Shown here piece by piece: positions 35,120-43,983 of a stretch of 64,000 nt of DNA. The stretch is from UBA4744 sp963707435. GTDB lineage: Bacteria; Actinomycetota; Acidimicrobiia; Spongiisociales; UBA4744. The DNA is taken from assembly GCA_963707435.1 (NCBI GenBank), contig CAVPPF010000002.1, positions 124,001 to 188,000 on the forward strand. Direction: 5' to 3'. Both the position numbers and the translations under genes were made by a program. Below the pieces are notes generated by a model, which saw nothing but the letters and a program-made list of their open reading frames with translations, had not been told where the DNA came from and ran no database searches. Position 1 is the first letter of the stretch; each line of letters opens with the position of its first letter.

Positions 35120-35581
35120 CTAGCCCGGTCGCTCGGCACTCCTGGCGAGCACCCGGAACCGAACCCGCTTGCGTTCTTCGCCGTCGATGAGGACCCGGAA
35201 GGCAAAGCCGCCCGGCTTCGGAAAGACCAGACCGTTGAACGTCATGGTTCGAACGAATCCGACATCGCTGCCGTCCGGCAAGCCGGGTGGTCGGGCTACC
35301 CGGAAGTTCTGAACGGGGCGGCGCTCGCCGAAGAGGCTCTTTCCGTCCTCATCGACCAGATCGACCGAGAGGGTGAGTTCCTCGTCGGTTTTGGTCCAGG
35401 GGACCCGGATTCGCAACCCGAGCCCGAGCGTGTGATGGCGGGCCGGGAACTGGCGCACGAAGATGGTGTCCCAGCCTCCTCCCAGCACGTAGATCTTGCC
35501 GGCCGACGCGTGCACGCCATCGGCCAGAATGGCGAAGTCGATCTCCGGGGCGGGAAGCAGATCGTCGGCCTGGAACTCCAT
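35120..35581 (-). CDS. DUF6941-like hypothetical protein
   Basis: A 153-residue protein with predicted beta-strand character: IDFAILADGVHASAGKIYVLGGGWD, then LGLGLRIRVPWTKTDEE and VFPKPGGFAFRVLIDGEER. The pattern matches a small actinobacterial family of unknown function (DUF6941 as I recall it). It is transcribed toward the LON-domain gene with a 28-base gap and divergently from the ABC genes across the largest heptamer array. Confidence 0.7.
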   Translation of the reverse strand: MEFQADDLLPAPEIDFAILADGVHASAGKIYVLGGGWDTIFVRQFPARHHTLGLGLRIRVPWTKTDEELTLSVDLVDEDGKSLFGERRPVQNFRVARPPGLPDGSDVGFVRTMTFNGLVFPKPGGFAFRVLIDGEERKRVRFRVLARSAERPG

Positions 35582-35617
35582 GGGCTCACTCTAGAAGCTC
35601 GCGACTGCGAGCTTTGT

Positions 35618-35749
35618 GAGTACCGAGTACCGAGTACCGAGTACCGAGTTACCGAGTACCGAGTACCCAGTACCGAGTACCCAGTACCCGGAATCCAGTA
35701 ACAGGTTGCTTGCGTTACCAAGTACTGAGTACTGAGTACCGGGTACTCC
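35618..35749. repeat. GAGTACC heptamer array
   Basis: The largest array: about a dozen units of GAGTACC, CAGTACC or GAGTACT in near-tandem 7-base steps, interrupted once by 30 bases of less regular sequence. It fills most of the 189-base divergent gap between the DUF6941-like gene and the ABC ATPase gene. Units differ by single substitutions, so the array is not perfectly homogenised. Confidence 0.9.
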
Positions 35750-35770
35750 GAAGGGACTAGGTTCCGCACG

Positions 35771-36679
35771 GTGGCTTCGGTGATCTCGATCCGACACTTA
35801 CGCAAGACGTATGGATCGCTGGTAGCGGTCGATGATGTCTCCTTCGAAGTCGAAGAAGGGGAGATCTTTGGATTGCTCGGGCCCAACGGGGCTGGTAAGA
35901 CGACCAGCGTGGAGTGTGCACAAGGTTTGCGCGTCCCGGACGGTGGGGATATCCGGGTGCTGGGCCTCGATCCGCGCACGCACGCCGCCCAGCTTCGGCG
36001 TGAGGTCGGCTCCCAGCTTCAGGAGTCTGCCCTGCCTGGTCGTCTCAAGGTTTGGGAGGCGCTGGACCTCTTTGCGTCACTGGTTCCGGGCGGGCCCGAC
36101 TGGCGAGAGGTGATGGAGCGGTGGAGTCTGACCGACAAGGCGAACGCTTCGTTCTCCAGCTTGTCCGGGGGTCAACGGCAGCGATTGCTGGTGGCGCTGG
36201 CGGTGGTGAACGAACCCCGGGTCGTCTTTCTCGACGAAATGACGACCGGGCTCGACCCGGCGGCCCGGCGGGCCACGTGGCGGCTCATCGAGGCCATTCG
36301 GGACGGCGGGGCAACGCTGGTGCTGGTCACCCATTTCATGGACGAAGCCGAACAACTGTGTGATCGCCTGGCGATCGTCGATGACGGTCGGGTGGTCGCC
36401 ACCGGGACTCCCCAGAGTCTGATCGCCGAGCACGGAGGCGAGTTGCTCATCCATTTCAGCACCGACCGGCCCGACGTCTCATTCCTCGGGGCGCTCGAAT
36501 CGGTGCATTCGGTTTCGCGGCGCGGAGCCCACGTCACCGTCGGCGGCCGCGGCCCCGCCCTGGCGATGGTTGCAGCTGAGTTGGTGCGTCACGGGATTGT
36601 GCCGAACGACCTGCGGGTGCAACAAGCGACACTGGAGGACGTATTTCTCCGATTGACCGGACGCGGGCTGGAGGACTGA
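35771..36679 (+). CDS. ABC transporter ATP-binding protein
   Basis: A 302-residue ABC-2-type ATPase. Walker A is GPNGAGKTT near residue 38, the signature is SLSGGQRQR near 130, Walker B is VVFLDEMTTGLD and the switch histidine is in LVTHFMDEAE. The C-terminal DUF4162-like extension (about 225-302) is typical of drug- or polysaccharide-export ATPases. The GTG start at 35771 directly follows the repeat array. The permease gene follows after 13 bases. Confidence 0.92.
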   Translation: MASVISIRHLRKTYGSLVAVDDVSFEVEEGEIFGLLGPNGAGKTTSVECAQGLRVPDGGDIRVLGLDPRTHAAQLRREVGSQLQESALPGRLKVWEALDLFASLVPGGPDWREVMERWSLTDKANASFSSLSGGQRQRLLVALAVVNEPRVVFLDEMTTGLDPAARRATWRLIEAIRDGGATLVLVTHFMDEAEQLCDRLAIVDDGRVVATGTPQSLIAEHGGELLIHFSTDRPDVSFLGALESVHSVSRRGAHVTVGGRGPALAMVAAELVRHGIVPNDLRVQQATLEDVFLRLTGRGLED

Positions 36680-36692
36680 GCGTGAACCACCG

Positions 36693-37451
36693 ATGAAATC
36701 TCTGGTGAAGACCTCCTGGGTGGAAACCAAGCTCTTTCTCCGTGAACCGGTGACGGTGTTGTTCACCTTTGCGCTGCCGCTGATGGTCCTGTACGTCCTC
36801 GGAGGGGTATTCGGCAACGAGGCGGATACCGGCGAAAACGGAGGCTTCCTGGTCTACGGCGGGTACGGACCAACCAACTGGTACACCGCCGCATACGTCG
36901 GCATGGCGATAGCCGGGGTTGCCCTCATCGGTGTGCCGGCTCACATTGCCGAGTACCGGGAGCGGGGGGTCCTGCGCCGGCTGCGGGCCTCCTCGGTGCC
37001 CCGTCCGGTGTTTCTGAGTTCGCAACTGATCGTGGCGTTCCTCATTTCGACGATCGGCAGCGCGCTGCTGCTGGCGGTGGCGTTTCCCACCACCTCCGTC
37101 GCGGCCCCGGAATCGGTTGGGCTCTTCCTGCTGGCATTTGTGATGGGGACGATCTGCTTCTCGGCGTTTGGGATTCTGCTGGGGACGGTGTTGCCCACGG
37201 CCCGGGCGGCTCAATCGGCCGGATTGCTCCTCTGGTTCCTGTTCATGTTCGTGTCCGGCTCAGGCCCGCCGCCCGAAGTGTTGCCCGAATCGCTGGCAAC
37301 GATCGGCGACTACGCGCCACTCACGCCCGTTATCAAGATGTTGCAGGAGCCCTGGCTGAGCGGCGAATGGGCGGTGGGTCCGTCGGTAGCGGTGCTCGGA
37401 ATAGGCGTCGTCTCGGCCGTAGCCGCCTTCTTCCTGTTCAAGTGGGAGTGA
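36693..37451 (+). CDS. ABC-2 type permease
   Basis: A 252-residue membrane protein with about six hydrophobic segments and the ABC-2 signature region around EYRERGVLRRLRASSVPR. It pairs with the ATPase just upstream to form an exporter of unknown substrate, in the style of daunorubicin-type or Yhi-type systems. The gene ends in a GAGTCCC heptamer array. Confidence 0.88.
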   Translation: MKSLVKTSWVETKLFLREPVTVLFTFALPLMVLYVLGGVFGNEADTGENGGFLVYGGYGPTNWYTAAYVGMAIAGVALIGVPAHIAEYRERGVLRRLRASSVPRPVFLSSQLIVAFLISTIGSALLLAVAFPTTSVAAPESVGLFLLAFVMGTICFSAFGILLGTVLPTARAAQSAGLLLWFLFMFVSGSGPPPEVLPESLATIGDYAPLTPVIKMLQEPWLSGEWAVGPSVAVLGIGVVSAVAAFFLFKWE

Positions 37452-37454
37452 GGC

Positions 37455-37530
37455 GAGTCCCGAGTCCCGAGTCCCGGGTCTCGAGTCCCGGGAAGCGGAA
37501 GTTTGTTGCAGTCTGAGTACTTGAGTGCCC
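37455..37530. repeat. GAGTCCC/GAGTACT heptamer array
   Basis: At least four GAGTCCC units followed by CTGAGTACTTGAGTGCCC, in the convergent gap between the ABC permease and the PQQ-repeat lipoprotein. It is the same heptamer as elsewhere but with A replaced by C in most units. Confidence 0.85.
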
Positions 37531-37534
37531 GGTG

Positions 37535-39061
37535 CTACTTTTCGCCGAAGGCATAGAACCGACCGTCGCGTGATCCCACGTAGATCGTTCCCTTCCAGAC
37601 GGCAGGGGTGCTCTCAACGCAGCCGGAATCGTGATCGTATTGCCATATCTGGACGGGTTCGGCCGGGTTGTCCAGGGAATACGCTCGCAGACCCCCGCCC
37701 GTTTCGCAGTTGACGGATACCACCAGCGTGTTGTCGACGATGACGGGCGATGACCAGGCATGAAAGCCGATCTCGTCTCGCCACAGCACTTCGCCGGTGT
37801 CGGTATCGACGGCCAGCAACTCGCCGGGATGGGTCGACGCATAGATCGTCCCATCACCGAGCGCCGGGGTAGCCCACATCCCGCCGTCGCCGGCTCCGCG
37901 CGGTGGCACCGGAACTCCCCAGACGTAGGGGTCACCGGCGTATGGGTTCAGTTTGATCAACTGGCCCAGCTCGGCGGAACGGTCATTGAAGCGCTCCAAT
38001 TCGACCGCCACGTACAGCATGCCCTCGGCGTCGACCGTGATCGTCGCGTCTACGTCGTCGCCAACCCAGTAGTCGAACACAACGGGGGCCTTCCCGGTGT
38101 CCAGATTCGACAGATCCAGGCCGACGATCCTGCCACCCGAATTGGCGAAATACACCCGGTCGTCGAAAACGGCCGGGGAATTCTCGATTGACACATTCGT
38201 GCCCACCCGGCTGATGAGTTCGTCGGTGTAGCCGGGCACTTCGACCAGCCGCTCCGGGGCCACCGTCACCAAGCCACCGGCGTCGTAGGAGCGGTTGAGC
38301 TTGATGATGAAGAACCACGAGTTCTCGCCGCCTTCGAGAAGCAAGTCGTCGAGGATCACCGGGTTGCCGTCCCAGTCGTTGTTCCAGATTCCCGGTACTG
38401 CCGAAGCGTCGAGGTCCCAGAGCAACTCAGGTTCCGGCCGGTCCAGGGCCACGATCCGCAGCTTGTTGTCTCGCGAGCCGAAGTAGAGCAGCGGGAAACC
38501 GTCGGGATCGAGCGAGACGGATCCTTTGATGAGATCACCGGTGGCGAAGGCCGGCCTGGTCGGCAGTCCGGTCGAACCGTCCAGGAAGTGGACCTTCCGA
38601 TCGTATGCCCCGAAGATGACTTCCGTGACGCCGTCGCTCCGTTCGTAGACGACCGGTTGTCCGGTCCATCCCGTCCCGCACCACGTCGTGGTCGTCCCCG
38701 ATACGGACGAGCTGCTGCAGAGCGAACCCCCCGCGGGGTAGGCCCAGAGCAAGTCCGGATCGTTCGGCACCGGCGGCTCGCCGTAATAGGTTCGAGTTGG
38801 GTTGCCGCGAAACATCGTCAACCCGTCTACCGATCCCCAGGGTTGTCCGACCGTCCATCCCGGGACTGTGCCGCTCGGCCGCTGCGGGGTGGTGGTCGTC
38901 GTGGAAGGGACCACGGTGGCGGTCGTCGTGGCACCGGTGGTGGTGGTGGTGGTGGTCGGGTCGGCAGCCGGAACGCTGTCGTTGGTTTCGACTCCCAGCC
39001 AGGAACTGCACGCCGCCAGCAGCACGGTGCTTGCCAGCCAGAGGGGTAACGAACGTCGCAC
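37535..39061 (-). CDS. PQQ-repeat (BamB-like) beta-propeller lipoprotein
   Basis: A 508-residue exported lipoprotein. The signal peptide ends in the lipobox LLAAC (Cys18), followed by a Thr-rich linker (about 35-65) and then at least six PQQ/WD-like blades, for example AYDRKVHFLDGSTG, GTIYASTHPGELLAVDTDTG and GTIYVGSRDGRFYAF. PQQ-like propellers here usually act as scaffolds, not cofactor enzymes. No catalytic residues are apparent. It starts with GTG at 39061 and is divergent from the BrkB gene across 71 bases. Confidence 0.88.
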   Translation of the reverse strand: MRRSLPLWLASTVLLAACSSWLGVETNDSVPAADPTTTTTTTGATTTATVVPSTTTTTPQRPSGTVPGWTVGQPWGSVDGLTMFRGNPTRTYYGEPPVPNDPDLLWAYPAGGSLCSSSSVSGTTTTWCGTGWTGQPVVYERSDGVTEVIFGAYDRKVHFLDGSTGLPTRPAFATGDLIKGSVSLDPDGFPLLYFGSRDNKLRIVALDRPEPELLWDLDASAVPGIWNNDWDGNPVILDDLLLEGGENSWFFIIKLNRSYDAGGLVTVAPERLVEVPGYTDELISRVGTNVSIENSPAVFDDRVYFANSGGRIVGLDLSNLDTGKAPVVFDYWVGDDVDATITVDAEGMLYVAVELERFNDRSAELGQLIKLNPYAGDPYVWGVPVPPRGAGDGGMWATPALGDGTIYASTHPGELLAVDTDTGEVLWRDEIGFHAWSSPVIVDNTLVVSVNCETGGGLRAYSLDNPAEPVQIWQYDHDSGCVESTPAVWKGTIYVGSRDGRFYAFGEK

Positions 39062-39132
39062 CCGAACCAGTGTACGAAGAATCCGGCTCCGAGGGGTGCC
39101 GGCCCCGGAGCTCTTGGACCTAACCTGGGGGG

Positions 39133-40080
39133 ATGGTGCTTCTTCGGATCGTCGACCGCATCGGTGAATTGCCGGTAGTGAAGTTCTGGGTGCGGTTCAG
39201 CGCTGCCGGTCCGGCCGTACTGGCAGGGGCTATCGCGTACAACATCATCTTTGCACTGGTACCGGGAGCCGTCGTCTTGCTCACGGGAGCCTCATTCTTC
39301 GGCAAGACGGCCGAAGCTCAAGCGGAGACCGTTCGGGTGATCTCCTTGATTGCGCCGGTTGAGGTAGCCGAATTCATCGGTCGAGCCCTCGGCGACACCT
39401 CCCGGATCGTCGATGATCGCGAAGGCGTTGTCATTGTGCTGGGTGCCGTCCTGGCCCTGTGGTTCGGAACTCGCGGCGTCCTCACCATCATGCGGGTTCT
39501 CACCAGGGTTGAAGGAATCGAAGAGGACCGTCCATGGTGGGAAACACGCCTCATCGCAACCGGGTTGACCATCGCCGTCGGTTTGGCCCTCGCCCTTGCC
39601 TCAATCCTGATCGTCGCCGGACGGGCTATCCGGGATTGGCTGTCGGAGATCACGCAGCTCGCCTGGCCGGTCGACCTCTGGGCTGCGCTGCGCATCCCGG
39701 TGGCATCACTGAGCGTTCTCGGGTTCTTCTGGCTGCTGTACCGGTTCGCCCCTCCACGCCGTCTGCCGGGGACGTGGCTCGCCGCGTCCATGGCCACGGT
39801 GGGCATGGTCGGGTTCTCGCTGGGGTTGCAGCATTACCTCAACTCCGCCGGCGGTCTCGGCGCAACCTATGCCACCTTCGGGGCGGTTGCACTCCTGCTC
39901 CTCTGGCTCTACGTCGTTTCCTACCTGATCATCGTGGCCGGTTCCGTGGCGGCGGCAACCGCTCGTCGACGGGAGCGGCGACGGTCCGGCAACCCGGAGG
40001 ACACCACGGAACAAATGCGGCTTGGGCTCGAAACCCTCGAGCAAGAGGTGGTCATCCCAAGACGGACCGACCCCAGGTGA
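39133..40080 (+). CDS. YihY/BrkB-family membrane protein
   Basis: A 315-residue membrane protein with about six spans and the BrkB segments AIAYNIIFALVPGAVVLL near residue 35 and YATFGAVALLLLWLYVVSYLIIVAGSVAAA near 240. The function of the family is not settled, perhaps transport or envelope assembly. Its GTGA stop overlaps the start of the ABC exporter subunit, so the three genes 39133-43624 are translationally coupled. Confidence 0.92.
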   Translation: MVLLRIVDRIGELPVVKFWVRFSAAGPAVLAGAIAYNIIFALVPGAVVLLTGASFFGKTAEAQAETVRVISLIAPVEVAEFIGRALGDTSRIVDDREGVVIVLGAVLALWFGTRGVLTIMRVLTRVEGIEEDRPWWETRLIATGLTIAVGLALALASILIVAGRAIRDWLSEITQLAWPVDLWAALRIPVASLSVLGFFWLLYRFAPPRRLPGTWLAASMATVGMVGFSLGLQHYLNSAGGLGATYATFGAVALLLLWLYVVSYLIIVAGSVAAATARRRERRRSGNPEDTTEQMRLGLETLEQEVVIPRRTDPR

Positions 40081-41846
40081 CGACCACGCTGCGAGATCCG
40101 GCGGTACGGTCCGGGCTGCGCCTGCTGGGCCGGACACTGCTCCAGTACCGGCGCGAGTCCATGTTCAGTGTCGCCAGCGCTCTGCTGTGGATGGTGATGG
40201 TGGTTGCCACCCCCTACCTCACCAAACTGGTCATCGATCGTGCCATCGACGGCCGGCAGCGCGAGATATTGCTGCCCCTGGTTGGTCTCGTCGTGGCGGC
40301 CGGTGTGCTCAAGGCGGTGGGGATCGGCGGGCGCCGGTTCTTTGCGTTTTCGTTGTCGTACCGGGCCGAGACCGATCTCCGGAACCGGATCTTCGAGCAT
40401 CTGCAACGCCTGGCCTTCTCGTTCCACGACCGCGTACCAACCGGCGAATTGATGGCCCGCTCATCGAGTGATCTTTCCCAGGTTCGGCTTATTTTCGCCA
40501 TGCTGCCCATCACGACCGCCAACCTCTTCATGTTCGTTGCGGTGGTGGTTGTGCTGGTGCTGCTCGACCCGGTGCTCGGACTCCTGTCCGCCCTTACCGT
40601 GCCGGCGCTGCTGCTCCTGGCGAACCGCTATGCCCGCCGGGTCCTGAAGGTCTCCTGGGACGTCCAGCAACGACTGGCAGACCTCTCCAACGTGGTGGAG
40701 GAAGTCGTAGCAGGTGTCCGGGTGGTCAAGTCTTACGGGCAGGAGGATCAGGAGGTCGGGAGGCTCGCCCGCACGGCCAACCGCATTTTCAACCGCACCA
40801 TGGACATGCTGCGGTTGCGGTCCATCTACGTGCCCCTCTTCGAGTTGATTCCCGCCGTTGCCACGGTTCTCGTGCTCCTGGTCGGGGGCAGGCGGGTCGT
40901 TGCGGGTTCGATGACCCTCGGCGATTTTGTGGCGTTCACCCAGTACCTGGTGGCCCTGCAATTTCCGCTGCGGATCACCGGATGGTTTTTCGCCGAACTG
41001 CCCCGTGCGGCTGCCTCCGCCTCACGAGTGACCGACCTCCTGAAGACGGCCCCCGATATCCGGGACGTCGAAGGTGCGACGACGCTCCCGGACGGCCCCG
41101 GTGACGTACGCCTCGTGGCCGTCGAGTTCTCCTACCCGGAAGGGCCCCCGGTCCTCAATGGCATCGACCTCCACATCCCCGGAGGTTCATCGGTGGCCCT
41201 CGTGGGTTCTACCGGTTCTGGCAAGACAACGCTTGCCTATCTCCTGCCCCGCTTCTACGACCCCACTCACGGCTCCGTGCGAATCGACGGCGTCGACATC
41301 AAGAAGGTGTTGATCGACGACCTTCGCAACGAGGTTGCTGTGGTGTTCGAGGAGACGTTCTTGTTCTCGGCAACGATTGCCGAAAACATCGCCTTTGGTA
41401 ACCCGGACGCCACCGAAGAGCAGGTCCGGCTCGCCGCCCGGCTTGCCCAGGCCCACGACTTCATCGTCGCCCTGGAGGACGGCTATGAGACGGTGGTAGG
41501 CGAGCGCGGGTACAGCGTGTCGGGTGGTCAACGCCAGCGCATCGCCCTCGCCCGGGCGATTCTCCGTGACCCGCGGATCTTGATTCTCGACGACGCGACC
41601 TCATCGGTCGACGCAATCACCGAAGGGGAGATTCGGATCGCCCTGGAGAAGGTGATGGAAGGCAGGACGACCATCATCATTGCTCACCGCACCTCCACCC
41701 TGACCCTGGCAGATCAAGTCATCCTCATCGACGAGGGCCGGGTGATAGCGTCCGGTCCCCATGAAGAACTGCTGGCCACGGTGCCCCGCTACCGGGAGGT
41801 GCTGGCCGAGACCGGCGTACTCCCGTCCCCCGGGGTGGCGCCATGA
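40077..41846 (+). CDS. ABC exporter half-transporter, degenerate ATPase subunit
   Basis: A 589-residue type IV ABC exporter half: six membrane spans (about 25-310), then an ATPase domain with Walker A at 377-385 (GSTGSGKTT) and signature VSGGQRQR. Walker B reads ILILDDATSSVD, so the catalytic base is Asp506 rather than Glu, the mark of a degenerate ATP site in heterodimeric exporters. The GTG start at 40077 overlaps the BrkB stop; the next half-transporter starts by ATGA overlap. The substrate is unknown; lipids or drugs are possible. Confidence 0.94.
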   Translation: MTTTLRDPAVRSGLRLLGRTLLQYRRESMFSVASALLWMVMVVATPYLTKLVIDRAIDGRQREILLPLVGLVVAAGVLKAVGIGGRRFFAFSLSYRAETDLRNRIFEHLQRLAFSFHDRVPTGELMARSSSDLSQVRLIFAMLPITTANLFMFVAVVVVLVLLDPVLGLLSALTVPALLLLANRYARRVLKVSWDVQQRLADLSNVVEEVVAGVRVVKSYGQEDQEVGRLARTANRIFNRTMDMLRLRSIYVPLFELIPAVATVLVLLVGGRRVVAGSMTLGDFVAFTQYLVALQFPLRITGWFFAELPRAAASASRVTDLLKTAPDIRDVEGATTLPDGPGDVRLVAVEFSYPEGPPVLNGIDLHIPGGSSVALVGSTGSGKTTLAYLLPRFYDPTHGSVRIDGVDIKKVLIDDLRNEVAVVFEETFLFSATIAENIAFGNPDATEEQVRLAARLAQAHDFIVALEDGYETVVGERGYSVSGGQRQRIALARAILRDPRILILDDATSSVDAITEGEIRIALEKVMEGRTTIIIAHRTSTLTLADQVILIDEGRVIASGPHEELLATVPRYREVLAETGVLPSPGVAP

Positions 41847-43624
41847 TGTACGCGCGCTTCGGCGGTGATCACAAGGTAGAGCGGCCGCTGAGCCTGCTCC
41901 GCCGGGCAGGGCGGTACGGCAAGGATCTCCTCGGCCCGGCCGCCGGGGCCATGGCCGCGACGCTTCTCTCCACCGTGGCGAAACTGGCCAGCCCGCTGGT
42001 GATCAGGTACGGCATCGACGCGGGAGTCACGGCCGGCGATCTGCAGGTCATCACCACCGCAACGGTGATCCTGCTCGGCGTCCTCGTCGCTCAGTACACC
42101 TCTCAACGGCTGTCTGTCTACTCGGTGGCCTGGGTAGCGGAGCGGTATCTGCGGGAGATGCGGATCCGGGTGTTCCGCCACCTCATCAACCTCGATATGG
42201 GGTTCTTCGGACGGTCCAAGACGGGCGTGCTCGTGGCCCGTATGACGTCCGACATCGAGGCTCTGACCGAGTTTGCCAACCAGGGTGCCATCTCGGTGGT
42301 CTCCAGCCTGCTGATGGTGTCCGGGGTGACCGCGGCGATGTTCCTGGTCGACGTGACTTTGGCTTTCGCCGTTCTGGCATTGATGCCGCTGCTCATCGTG
42401 ATGTCGCTCGTTTTTCGCCGGTACGCCGACCGCGCCTATCAGGCCATCAGGGAACAGATCGGCCGGGTGCTCGGCTCGCTGCAGGAAGGCATTTCCGGAG
42501 TGCGCGTGGTCCAGGCGTACACCCAGGAGCGCCGGCAAGCGATCGAGTTCGGGCGTGTCAACCACCGGTACTTCGAAGCGAACCTCTCGGCCGCCAAGGC
42601 CATTGCTTCCTATTTCCCTGCGGTCGACCTCCTGGCGAGTCTGGGAATCGCGCTGATCCTCTTCATGGGGGGCAGCCGGGTGCTCGACGGGGCCATGTCC
42701 TTCGGATCGCTCGTGGCTTTCCTCCTCTACCTGGGCTACTTCTTTGAGCCGATCGTCCAGTTGTCGAACGTCTACAACCTATTGCAGGCGGCGCTGGCGG
42801 CGCTCAGCAAGCTGTTCGGGATACTCGACACGGAGCCCGCTGTGGCGGAGGTCGACCGGCCCTCCAGGCTGGAAGAGCCGGTGTGCGGGGAGATCAGCTT
42901 TCGCGGGGTCACTTTCGGGTACGACCCGGAAACACCGGTCCTCGAAACCATCGACCTGGATATCGCTTGCGGCGAGCGGGTGGCGGTGGTGGGGGAGACC
43001 GGGGGCGGCAAGAGCACGCTCGCCAAGCTGGCGGTCCGTTTCTACGACCCGACCTCCGGCACCGTCACCCTGGACGGCATCGATCTTCGGGAGCTCTCGT
43101 TTGCCTCGTTGCGCCGCCACGTGGCCCTGGTACCGCAGGAGGGGTATCTCTTCGGTGGCACGCTGCGCAGCAATCTCGCTTTCGCCCGTCCGGAGATCTC
43201 CGATGAGGAGATCTGGGAGGTGTGCGCCACGGTCGGTATCGCCGACTGGGTTCGGAGCCTGCCCGAGCGGCTCGACACCGAGGTGCGTGAGCGCGGTTCC
43301 CGCCTCTCGTCCGGGGAACGGCAACTGGTCGCCCTCACCCGGGCCCTCATCGCCGACCCCGCGCTGATCGTTCTCGATGAGGCGACCAGCAACCTCGATC
43401 CCGAGACGGAAGGCAAAGTGGAAGCCGCCCTCTCCGTCCTGCTCGAAGGCCGGACGGCGATGGTCATTGCCCACCGGCTGCAAACGGCTCGCCGGGCCGA
43501 CCGGGTGCTGCTGGTCGACAAGGGGAGGATCATCGAAGAAGGCACCCACGACGATCTGGTCGCCCGGCGTGGCGCCTATGCCCGGTTGTCGGATGTTTGG
43601 GCAGGTGCCGGCCCCGGATCCTGA
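41843..43624 (+). CDS. ABC exporter half-transporter, catalytic ATPase subunit
   Basis: A 593-residue partner with six membrane spans and an ATPase domain. Walker A at 384-392 is GETGGGKST and the catalytic Glu513 is present in VLDEATSNLD. The signature reads LSSGERQ instead of LSGGQ. In a heterodimer this altered signature would face the Asp506 site of the partner, and the consensus site would use this Walker B with the partner's SGGQ, so the pair fits the asymmetric exporter pattern well. The two genes overlap by ATGA. Confidence 0.94.
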   Translation: MMYARFGGDHKVERPLSLLRRAGRYGKDLLGPAAGAMAATLLSTVAKLASPLVIRYGIDAGVTAGDLQVITTATVILLGVLVAQYTSQRLSVYSVAWVAERYLREMRIRVFRHLINLDMGFFGRSKTGVLVARMTSDIEALTEFANQGAISVVSSLLMVSGVTAAMFLVDVTLAFAVLALMPLLIVMSLVFRRYADRAYQAIREQIGRVLGSLQEGISGVRVVQAYTQERRQAIEFGRVNHRYFEANLSAAKAIASYFPAVDLLASLGIALILFMGGSRVLDGAMSFGSLVAFLLYLGYFFEPIVQLSNVYNLLQAALAALSKLFGILDTEPAVAEVDRPSRLEEPVCGEISFRGVTFGYDPETPVLETIDLDIACGERVAVVGETGGGKSTLAKLAVRFYDPTSGTVTLDGIDLRELSFASLRRHVALVPQEGYLFGGTLRSNLAFARPEISDEEIWEVCATVGIADWVRSLPERLDTEVRERGSRLSSGERQLVALTRALIADPALIVLDEATSNLDPETEGKVEAALSVLLEGRTAMVIAHRLQTARRADRVLLVDKGRIIEEGTHDDLVARRGAYARLSDVWAGAGPGS

Positions 43625-43714
43625 GTCCGACCACCTGCGTCCGCGAATGTGACCTCCGGCGGTAGTACAAGGGCGGTCCCCGACGGATAATGCGGTCGAG
43701 AAAGGATCTATCCC

Positions 43715-43981
43715 ATGGAGTTCACACTTGACGATGCGCAGAAGATCGCTGATGCCATCGGGATCGAGTTCGACGATGTCGACTTCGATCTCGAGCAGTT
43801 CCACATAGGCTTGAACGTGGAATTAGAACACGGCACCCGGGATCCGGCGACCAACGTCACCGGAGACGATCCGGTCACGACCGGCAAGATCGCGCTGGCC
43901 CACCTCAACGAGTTCCCCGACTACTACACCCGGCTCGACGACCTCGAGGAAGCCGCCAAGCGGCACTGGGGACAGAGCTGA
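43715..43981 (+). CDS. DUF5661-like small protein
   Basis: An 88-residue acidic protein beginning MEFTLDDAQKIADAIGI and containing EHGTRDPATNVT followed by KIALAHLNEFPDYYTRLD. This matches the small DUF5661 family, found in bacteria and often linked to phage or stress contexts; function unknown. AAAGGA lies before the ATG. It converges with the alcohol dehydrogenase gene with two bases between stops. Confidence 0.82.
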   Translation: MEFTLDDAQKIADAIGIEFDDVDFDLEQFHIGLNVELEHGTRDPATNVTGDDPVTTGKIALAHLNEFPDYYTRLDDLEEAAKRHWGQS

Positions 43982-43983
43982 CG

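Noticed and set aside
35618..35749. Possible CRISPR array
   Set aside because: The repeating unit is 7 bases with no distinct spacers, too short for a CRISPR repeat.
42779..43804. Long minus-strand open frame opposite the ABC exporter subunit
   Set aside because: Antisense frame of GC-rich coding DNA; the plus-strand ABC protein has all motifs.
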